A stretch of 64,000 bases of DNA. It comes from Holacanthus passer (lineage: Eukaryota; Chordata; Actinopteri; Pomacanthidae). The stretch's first letter is position 1; each line of letters opens with the position of its first letter. This document shows positions 50,323 to 60,000 of this stretch, piece after piece. Both the position numbers and the translations under genes were made by a program. The stretch is from assembly GCA_025331565.1 (NCBI GenBank), contig JAFREQ010000064.1, positions 576,501 to 640,500 of the forward strand, written 5' to 3'. The notes beneath the pieces are model-generated. The model had not been told where the DNA came from, made no database searches, and saw only the letters and a list, made by a program, of their open reading frames with translations.

Positions 50323-51535
50323 ATGAAGTCTGCTGGAGTTCTGTTCATCTTGTCAGTGACTCTGTGTGCTGCTCAGAAACAGAAAATATCCCAGAGAGCA
50401 GAGTGGGAATACAGGAACGAAGGTTAGCAGAGAAGCAAATACACATACTCTCACACCGACTCTGGTTATTTTGAGGTTTGGTACTTTACTCTGTTACATG
50501 TAACTATTGGTTTAACAGTATTTCAAAGTGAGGCAGGTAAATACACTTTAAAATATGGTCACTGAAATGCTGTTCAGCTCACAGTTATATGTGGGCTTTA
50601 ACCTGCAAATCATCAATTCTGATCTGAGAAACAGATTTAGATTTTACTTTTGGTACAAACTTCATACAGTAACTAATTTCTTTCTTTCTTTCTTTCTTTC
50701 ATCCGTTCTTCTGTCCTCCTTGTTTCCATCGTTCAGTCTTTCCTTCTTTTCTAACTTCTGACGTAATTTATTACTCTTTAAATACTTTGATACTCAAGTA
50801 TATTTCACTGTACTTTTAAGTCATAAAGTGAATGTTGTACTTGTACTGCAGTAACTTTCACAGCGTGGTGTTAGAAGATCATCTGGTGCTTTACCATCTG
50901 AATAATGACTTTGGAGTAAGATCAGTACCATAAATATGAATTGGCTTGTTTTCTTATTGACTGTGGTTTTGATAGAGAACTGATCCTGTACCTGCTGTGT
51001 TTTACTCACCTGCAGCAGACAGAGTGAACACCAGAGGATGTGCCAACCTCACGTTGGTTTTAGACAACTGGAAATATGCCATCATGACGCAGGTCAAAGA
51101 TCTGCTGCTGCATGACCACAGCACTGTGCTGCCAGACTATGGACGGTGAGGGACGTCCTGTGTGTCTATATATTTCAACATAATGAGATGTTTTTCACTT
51201 CAGTAGGACTCTTTTCTTGTTTAATATTTCCCTACTGATTTTCTGTGTCTGGTCTCAGGATCCAGCCGCTGTCAGACGCCCTGGGAGATCTCTACAAGGA
51301 GTTCAACGCCCTGAAAGAGCGTCTCGCCGAGCTGACTAACAAGTTTGATGGGGTGGAGGCCTTCGTGGACGACGTGCGAGCAGGAAGGAAGCCCGCAGCG
51401 CCCCGAGGTGAACCCCGACCCCCGGGGTCACTGCCAGGAGAGACGGAGGCTGCGGCCTCTGATGGTCGACTTCAAACAAGGAGAAGCAGGGTCATCGTCC
51501 GGAGGGTCAAGAAACCTGCAGCTTCACGGGACTGA
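50323..51535 (+). CDS. Small secreted coiled-coil protein, family not recognised
   Basis: Three exons, 50323-50422, 51016-51145 and 51259-51535, have GT-AG borders and agreeing phases (1 then 2), giving 168 residues. The start MKSAGVLFILSVTLCAAQ is a clean signal peptide. The mature protein has a single early cysteine (RGCANLTLVLDNW, with a possible N-glycosylation site NLT). A helical stretch follows (LSDALGDLYKEFNALKERL then AELTNKFDGVEAFVDDV) with heptad-like hydrophobic spacing, typical of a short coiled coil. The tail is basic and proline-rich (RKPAAPRG, RRSRVIVRRVKK). There is no membrane segment after the signal peptide. A non-coding 5' exon probably ends at about 50222 (cag|gtacgt), with the coding exon accepting at 50289. 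The first AATAAA (51624) lies inside a retroposon tail. It sits between NPLOC4 and RNF213; I know of no such gene at this position in human. A loose resemblance to small secreted proteins such as PLAC9 was considered but is not convincing. Confidence 0.72.
50676..50700. repeat. (TTTC)n microsatellite
   Basis: About six TTTC units in the first intron of the small secreted protein gene. Confidence 0.9.
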
Positions 51536-51595
51536 AGCATGAAGCAGCACCATGATTCTGTTTGGTTTTCTGTTCTTTTTATGGACTCAAAAAGT

Positions 51596-51646
51596 AAATT
51601 GTAAATGTCCCCACTGTGGGACGAATAAAGGTTTATCTTATCTTAA
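51596..51646 (+). repeat. LINE/SINE-type 3' tail supplying a poly(A) signal
   Basis: AATTGTAAATGTCCCCACTG, then TGGGACGAATAAAGG and (TATCT)n, starting 60 bp after the stop codon of the small secreted gene. Its AATAAA at 51624-51629 is that gene's first poly(A) signal. Confidence 0.7.
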
Positions 51647-51874
51647 CGAGTTCAGTTCATAAATCATTTTGTTCTGCAAAAGACAGAAAATTTCATTGTT
51701 GTACTAATTTTATTGTATCTCACGTGTGGAAACATATTTGACACCGCTCCTTAATTTATATATTCATTCATCTTTTTTCACTTGACTGTTTCTGTTAACC
51801 CGCCTGCTTATAAAGACAAACATGTTTTTTTCTCATGTCTTCTGATTCAGTGTATTCTGTTGTATTCCACTTTA

Positions 51875-51893
51875 ACCACTAGGTGGCGCTCCT
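51875..51893 (+). promoter_or_regulatory. CTCF-like motif
   Basis: AACCACTAGGTGGCGCTCC differs from CCACCAGGGGGCGCT at two positions and has the same strand as the motif at 30959. Confidence 0.5.
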
Positions 51894-52269
51894 GCACCAG
51901 GCAGATATTTGTCTTTGATTGACAGGTGTGTGTGTTCTGGGTTTAGGTCATAGACTTATGAATGATGATATTTGTGTAAACATTGGGATGAATCATGAAT
52001 CTTTCTGAAGTCACACTGAAACTGTTTGACCTGATATGATGAAATAAAAATTCACACAATAACCTTCTAGTTATCATGATTTATATTAGAATATTTTTGT
52101 AGCCTGGTAATAATAATAATAATAATTTGTTTTGGACATTTTGCACATATATCGGAAATGTTTTGTCTGTTTCTTAATAAATAAAATAAAATCTTTCTGA
52201 GGTGCATTTTATTTTATATATATCATGTGATTCATATGTTTGTGTGTAAATTTAAAATGTAGAAAATAT

Positions 52270-52370
52270 ATCTTGCGGTATAAAAAGTATAATAAAATGG
52301 AGTACAAGCATTAAGTTCTCAAGGAAATATACAAGTACTTCAAATGTGTACTTTTCCATCCCTGGTATCA
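52270..52370. repeat. Partial copy of the element seen at 53155
   Basis: Contains AAGTATAATAAAATGGAGTA and TACAAGTACTTCAAATGTGT, ending TTTTCCATCCCTGG; a degraded relative. Confidence 0.45.
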
Positions 52371-52503
52371 TAATTGTATAAAACACACAGTTACATTTAA
52401 AACATGAATATAAATATATATTATAAAACCTAATGTTTAACTCATAAATGACAAAGCACTTTTAAACTGCTGAGTCGATGTGAGTTTCCATACTGTGGGT
52501 ATC

Positions 52504-52580
52504 GAAAGTGAAAACTTCCGAGGAGCCCCTGAACGCAGCAAAAGTTTCTGCTTTGATGAAATTTTGACAGAAACGAAACT
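52504..52580 (+). promoter_or_regulatory. rnf213: Interferon-stimulated response element, probable RNF213 promoter
   Basis: GAAAGTGAAAAC at 52504-52515 is a perfect ISRE (GAAANNGAAANN). A second imperfect site, GAAACGAAACT, is at 52570-52580. Both lie about 1.5 kb before the first recognised RNF213 exon. RNF213 is interferon-induced in mammals and fish, so the location fits. Confidence 0.55.
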
Positions 52581-53154
52581 GATGCGGCTCATTTTGTTTT
52601 AGGGACCGTGAAGAAATTAGTGATCAAATCAAGACGGAGAAACTTTTACCGCAGTGCATCAGCTGGTCTGAACCATGTTAAAGAGGGTTAATATGTCGAG
52701 TCATATTTTCATAACTATAACAGTGATTTTTGATGGATAATCTGGAGTTGATGTGGAAAGATAACAAAACGCGTTTAGAGAGGTCGATGAATTTCTCGAC
52801 GCTCCCTTGAAGCTCTATGTCGGAAGTCAGAGCAGTTCGACGAAGACTTCACAGGTTGGATGAAGACTTGAGGTGTTCTTACCTGACAGATGTGCACCTG
52901 CTCCTGTGAACTCACCTGGAAAGGTCAGTGAACTGAACACAACATAAAACCTCCAGTGATTTTTATCTTTATCTGAAATGACTTTGAATGCGCATGTTTC
53001 CAGCTGAGCTCCAGATGAGGCTGTAAACAAAACTTTCATTCAATGTTTTCATGATTTTATTGAACTTTAACAGTGAAGAACTGTCTGAAAGTAGCTCAGA
53101 TGAAAATAAATTCCAATATGAACCAATATATCTTATTCTTATTGTGTTTTTATT

Positions 53155-53456
53155 GTGGTGGAAGAAATCCTCATATTTTACTTAAGTAAAAGTACCAATA
53201 CTATTCTGTTACAAGTACAAGAAAAGATACTTTAAAAATTAAAGTTCAGATAGTTCTATTATTAAATACATGATATTATTGGATTATTGTTACTGATGCT
53301 TTCAGGTGGAGCTCATTTCAACTTCTTAAATCTAGAGCTCAGCATCATATCTTATAAACTGATGATTTTTTAATGTAAAATCTGTAAAGTAACTAGTAAC
53401 TCCAGCTTTCTGATAAACATGTTCTTGAGTAAATGTACTTAGTTACTTTCCACCAC
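53155..53456. mobile_element. 302-bp non-autonomous element with terminal inverted repeats
   Basis: Begins GTGGTGGAAG and ends CTTTCCACCAC, which are inverted repeats. The inside is rich in ACTTAAGTAAAAGTACC and AGTAAATGTACTTAGTTAC words, typical of a very abundant percomorph element thought to be hAT-like. A target-site duplication could not be confirmed by eye. Confidence 0.65.
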
Positions 53457-54044
53457 GGACTTTTATATCACAGTAGTTTTTCATCTCTAATATGTTTTTG
53501 TCGCCTCACTTCATTTTGTTCAGAAGTGATCAGTTTTCATTATTATTAGTTTTCTTATTTGACAAAGGATTTGACAAAAATTCCAAACATCTGCTGTTCC
53601 AGATGTTAAGATGTGAGGGTTTGCTGCTTTTCTCTGTTTCATATCATCACAAATTGAATGTAAATTTGAATTTTGGCCTGTTGGTCAGATGAAACATGCA
53701 ATTCAAAGACGCCACACTGGACTCAAACTGATGAGCGCTTTTCACTGTTGTCTGACAATTTATAGACCAAATGATTCTTCAATTAGTTGTTGCAGCCCTC
53801 GTGTTGTTTACAGCGTTTTGATACTTCAGATTATGTGACATCGTTTGTTTTTTATATTGCCATAATATTTTTAAGTAGTTTATGATCGTACAAAGTCCCT
53901 CAGGAGGATTAATGTTTGCACTTGGAAACAAGCTTTCTCATTTTGCATCATCCTGTAACTCAACTGACTTGACTTGAATAGTACGGCTCTCAGAGAGAGT
54001 TGCAGACCTGGAGGATTTGACTGTATGTGATTTTTTACATTCAG

Positions 54045-57000
54045 AGACAGACAACAGGGGAGCAGGGACCTCCCCTGGGGAAACAGTCCCAGATGGAGGA
54101 GGGAGCAGGAAACCTCCACAGTTCCTCTGGATCGCAGGTGGAAAGCCAGAAAAAGGAGAATGCTGCAACCAAAAGATCCTGGAAAAGAAATAAGGTAGAA
54201 ATGCAATCGTAAGAAATGATTTCAGGGTTTCACACAAAACTGTACGAAGTTTTAACAATGTTTGAACCATTACAAAAAAACCATATGTGATTCTAATGTG
54301 TATTCTAGGAACAAGGACCAGCCAGTCCCAGCAGGAAGGTTCAAGACAAACAGAGGAAGAAAAAGAGAAATCGAAGAAGAAAAGAGAGCACCTCAAATGT
54401 AAGTGGAGCTGTAGATGTCAAAAATGAAAGCACAAAAAAAGCCAAGATGGAGACTGCAAGCAGCCAAACTCAGGAGAGTGTGCCGACAGAAACACAACAT
54501 GTGGATCTACAAGCAGAAGACAAGTTGCAAGCTGTGGAGAACAAAGAAGAAGAATGCCACAAAGATGCTAAGATGGTGCAAGCTGAGACCCAAACAAAGA
54601 AACTTCAAGGCAGAAATAAATTCACACAAACTCCAGTTGTTGTTCAGAGCCACCAGGAAACACAGACAGACTTCCCTGTGCCAACACAAGACGGCACAAA
54701 CGACGATCAGACCGGACCCGAGACCGAGAACGCTGCCGAGTCACAGCTACCAGAAGTGGAACACGCTCCTGAACCCAGGCTGCAAGACGACACCGCTGCT
54801 CCAGACAACGACAGAGCATCATCAGACTCAGCCGAGGAGCAAAGCCCTCAGGAAGAGTCAAAGTCTAAAGAGGAGAATCCCTCCGCAGGAAGCTCAGTTG
54901 ATCCCACAGACTCCCGACCTGAAAAGGGCGTCAAACCAAAGTCGTATGCCGACGCTGTGTCGAGAGATGGTGGGAGTGAGAACCAGTCCAACCCCGAAGC
55001 CTCCAAACCAAAACCATCCCAAAGCACAGGGTGGGAGTAATATAACAGAACAACTGATATCAACAGCTGCATTGATCAATGTGGTTGAACCTGTGATTGT
55101 GTATTTTTCTGTCTCCACAGGGATCAAAGCTCAGTGAGACTTTCACCTGTTGCTCCGATGTTCACTTTTCACATCTACGCTGTACTGGACAAAAAGTTTA
55201 GATTCAACCAAGAACATGATACACTCATGCTGTGTAATGATGGAGTGTGTTTACCCTTTAATATGACGCATTTTGTGTGAGTATTGATCTTGTTTGTATA
55301 AGCTGTAATACACAGAATGTATCAGCCCAGTGATCTGTCTTTCACTGTTTTGCCTCTGTGCTCATGACCTTTTATTGGAAATGAAATGATGACAGTGAGG
55401 TTAAAGTTTTGACTCGGTTTATGTTCACATTCACCTCAGATGAACAGTGGACGGGACCTGTAGCCCTTTTTATACATTGTCAGTTTTAGGGAACAGTAGT
55501 TTGGGTCACTTTCCTGTTTCAACATGATAATTTCCACAGCCAACTCCATAAAGACATTGTTTTCCCAGTTTGCTGTGGAAGAACTTGACCGGCCTCCACA
55601 GAGCCCCTGACCTCACTAATGCTTTGGCTGAACTGGAACAAATCCCTGCAGCCAGGTTCCAAAATCTTCCGGAAAACTTTCCCCAAAGACTTGTTGTTTT
55701 GGAATGACATGTTCAGCTGTCACATATGGGCTTAATGTAACAATTGGCCATGTATGCAGATTTTAGCTGATGTGAATGGTTTCACATGTGACCAAGCACG
55801 CAGAATTATCACCTGACCCTGCAGGTCCACGTAGCCTGACTATGTGAGTGAATATTGGACAGAGACATGATTCAGGGTGAATCTTTTTCTCTGTGTCTGC
55901 TGGATGCGTTCACAGGCAACTGTTTGCTAACACATTCTTCTTTTGTGTTTAGTGGACTAAAAGAGGGAGGATATCTGGTAGAAGCAAGTCTTTCCATTGA
56001 AGAAAACAGCCTGCCGAGAGGCGTCTGGTTGACTTATTGGTATGGCGTAAAGCAGCGACAGAAAGAGATGGTAGGAATCGCCACAAGACATGCTCAAATT
56101 CCATTGGATCCGAGCATAAAAGGTAAGGCAAGGAAACCCTTTAGCTTCAGCATGTCAACATACTTATGTCTTTAACATACACTGATCCTATCATGCCTGT
56201 ATTTCTTTTAGAGTTACACCTTTATGAAGGCTTCATTAGTCGTCAGGAGGCCGGTTCCACAATGCAAAACTTGTTGAAAACTGGCCTTCAACTGGTCGGC
56301 TGGAACAGATCAAAAGGTGTAGCGATAGCAGATGCCTGGCAGACCTCAGCAAGATCTCTGCTGAACAGACTCCTACAGAAATGGTCTCCATCAGACAAGC
56401 AGAGCACTGAGAGCTTGGGTGACAACTTGCAGCATTTTATGAAGAGTCTTGGTTCTGCACATACAACGGTGGTGTTCCCAGACAATTCACGACCTCCCTT
56501 GATCTCGGTTGGTGCAACAAGAAGAGTTGAAATCAAAGCATTCATTACATATCACATCCAGTGTTCCAACATTAAACAAATGCTCTTTTTCTCTGCAGAC
56601 ATCAGAGCTGATTTCAGAGACTTTGGTTCAGATCTTAAAAGGAGAGTCAAAGAAGAAACCCCCAGGCAGCTGGAGGAGCAACCCTCTCGTTCTGGGCCTG
56701 TCTGTTTTCATCATTACCAGAAAGTGTCAAATCAACCTTGGAGTGAAAGGCTGGGCTGAACTGTGTCACCTGGTGTCCTCAGAGACAGCAATGGACAAGA
56801 GAAACCTGGAGGGGTTGCTCGCTTCAGTCCAAAATCCACAACAGTAAGTTTTTATTTTGTTTAAAGTTATTTAGATAGGTCCTAAGAAACATTTGATTAA
56901 ACACCCAAAGATCTACATTTTTCTTTTATTTCTCTTTAATGATGTATTGATTTAACTGATCAGTTATAATTTCTGGTTTTATCTTCCAAAAATTTGTTTT

Positions 57001-60000
57001 AATGTTTTAATGCACTCATCACACTTCCAGGAAAGTGTGTTATGCAAAGTCGTCTATTATTTGAATTTATTATTATTTTTATAAAATTATTGTAAATTTC
57101 CCCAGTGTGGGACGAATAAAGGTATATCTTAAATAAGAGTCTTTAAAAGTGTGATGTTTGGCCTCACTCTGTTTCTCCCTGTCAGTGTTGTGTTGGGTCT
57201 GATAAACTGCTGTGTGGAGCAGAAGGTGTCGGAGCTCGTCCTGCTCGTTCCTCTGCTCTTCACACTCAGACAACCGGGAGCTCACGCAGCGACACTGGGT
57301 CCAGCTGTCGAGGAGGAGAACTGGTCAGGACTTGACAATATCCATTTCAGCAGGTTCAGGGAGAGTATACAGTCCTACCCCGACAAACGAAAGTGAGTTT
57401 GTCTCAAGGCAGCCTTAACTTTAAACGTTCCAAAATGGTGATCATATTTTGTTGCAATAACATTTTTCTTTTTCACAGGAGAATTCTGTCTTTGATCCAG
57501 ACACACTTATCTAAGACTACAGAGAGGCCTCTGCTCCTGATGGCCTGGTTTTCTCTGGTCGCATTTGAGGATCTTCCTGAATTTTCAGACCTGACAGGAA
57601 TACCTGCTGAACACCTGATCCAGAGTCTGTTGTACAGACTACGAAAATGTGCAGAGGCACGAAATAACAACAGAGCAGAGGAGAATGTAAAGGTGGAAAA
57701 ATCTACTACAAATGACAATATTTAACATTTGAAAGAACATTTTGTGTTTTGTCTTTAAAATGATCTTTTGTGACAATTCCTGTCCGTTGTACATGCAGCT
57801 TGCTCAGAAAACCTTGACCCATATACTGCTGAAGGTCGACAAGGAGCGGGACAAGTAAGGACATCTGAAAAATTGCTCATATGTGACTGATGAACCGTGG
57901 CGTTGTGCTCCCTGTAACTTTTGTTTTGTGTCTGTAGAATGATTGAATCTGGAAATATCCAGCCCGCCTTCATGAGCAGCGTCAGTTTGCTGAAAAGCAC
58001 ATGCAGAATCGTGCGACTCGTCCCCGGCTACCAAGCAGTGGTCCTGTCCTACCAGCTAGTGGTGAAATTGGCAGAGATTTTGGATGCTAAACTGAAAAAA
58101 GAGGTAAGACTCTCTTCATTATGTGCTCTGACTGCCTCATTATGGAACAGTAACTTTGATTCCTATTGTGCATTCAGTCTTTGGAAGATGGGTTTGAGAC
58201 CTCAAAGCAGCAACTCTTAGATGAGCTACATGCCGTGCAGCAGCGAATCAGGGAGTGGAAAGGTGAATTGCTGCAAAAACCCCTTCTGACGCCGTCAAAG
58301 TCACTCACCTACCCAAAGGAGATTGAGGTACACAGTTGAGCAGAATATTTGCTGGTACCCTATGTTAGCTCATTGTCATCGTTCAGTTGGCTTCGGCTTT
58401 GTTCCTTCTTGTTTACAGCTCATACAGTAAGTTGTTATCTATATTTAACGACCAGGTTTTAATGTTTTTACTGATTTTCACCAAACATAATCCAGATTTT
58501 TCAAAAGAAAAAGATTGGTTTAAACCCTTTTCACTCCGATTTTATGTACAAAAACACCCAACACAAAAAAGGAACATGATGAGCCTCAAATCGTGTAAAG
58601 CCTCTTATAATAATGGCTTTTGTAAATGGTCAGATGTGGGATGCGCTGCTGAAGGTGGAATGCTCCCTTGAAGAAGTTTCATCCTGTTGGAGGCTGAACC
58701 TGAAAACAGATCTGAATAAGAGGATTTCACAGGTCAGTGATCGTTTATTGACCAGTGTAAAATAGGAATCATTCATCTTGTTTAAGTGACATCTGAGGTC
58801 AGGTTTGAACCCACTTTCCTGTTTTCTTTGCAGGAAAGTGAGGAGGATAAAGTGCTGGTCTGCTGCCTAGATTCATCATTGGCAGCTATAAGGAAAAGTC
58901 ATAATGTTGTACAGACCTGTTTCAACGGGCTGTGTCAGTCTGCGATCAAGACCATCTGCCAGGTGGAGCACATATTAACGATCTGTTCAGAGCATCCTTC
59001 TCTTCAGCCTTTCTCTAGCTGAGCAGGTCCCTGAGTTAAATACGGTAAATTATCATTCATGTTTGTAGAGAGAACAGGAGGGAGACCTGATGCGGAGTCT
59101 CAGGTCTAAGGTGAAGGATCTCCCTGATGTTGTCACATCTGCTGTTGTGGTTGAGTCAGCAGCGAGATTCAGAGACAACTCTGTCGTCCAGCTGCTCGAT
59201 CCACAATCTGCCATGAACCACCTTCTGTCTCACGGTACTGCATTTCATTATTAATTACTCATTTAGTCACTGCTATCAGAGTTTGGTAATGGTCACAGCG
59301 TCATTGTTCTGGTTCAGGTGATTGGAAGTTGATCCAGGTGGATGACACTGCAGCGCAGGTTGTCCACAGCTGTCTGACTGCACTGCAATCACTGGTGGAG
59401 TCTCTGATTCAAGGACACGTGCCCCTGGGACACCTGCAGGCCTGCCTGAGATATAAAGAGCAGTTCAAGAGACTTTACCAGCAGCGTATGAACTTAACAC
59501 GATAAACAGCCTGCCGTGATTACTACATTGAATTTCCTCTGAATGGAAACAAACTATATTGATTAATAATAGCTGCATTATATTTTCCACAGATGTGAAG
59601 TTAACCAAATCTGAGACAGTTCCTGTCGATGCAGAGGTTGTTTTGGCTCAGAGACAGAAGGATATGAACTGTTTCATCCTGCGGAAACAGCAGATTGATT
59701 CACTGATAAAGATGATAGCAAAGGTTAAAGAAAGCATTACAGGTAAGTGTAGCTAGAAAAATAAGTGCCTCATAACCATCTGGAATTATGTTAAGTTAGA
59801 GTGTTTGTTTTAGGTGTTTCTTCAGTAACACGGTTCTTATTTAACCAGTCCCTGAGATGTCGACTCTTGAGGAGCAGCACAGTGCAGATCTGAAGAACAC
59901 GAGCCTGAACAAACTGGTGCTCGTTCAGTCCTTTAACGCTGATGGGAAGTTGGGGAAGACGGGCCCTCCCCAGGTCCTCCGGTACAACACCAGTCTGAAT

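Larger units (their letters stand above)
51536..54044. other. Gap between the small secreted gene and RNF213
   Basis: It contains a retroposon tail (51596), a CTCF-like motif (51875), the RNF213 promoter candidate (52504-52580) and the 302-bp inverted-repeat element (53155-53456). The RNF213 5' UTR exon, and perhaps a first coding exon, should lie between about 52580 and 54044 but could not be placed with confidence. Confidence 0.5.
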
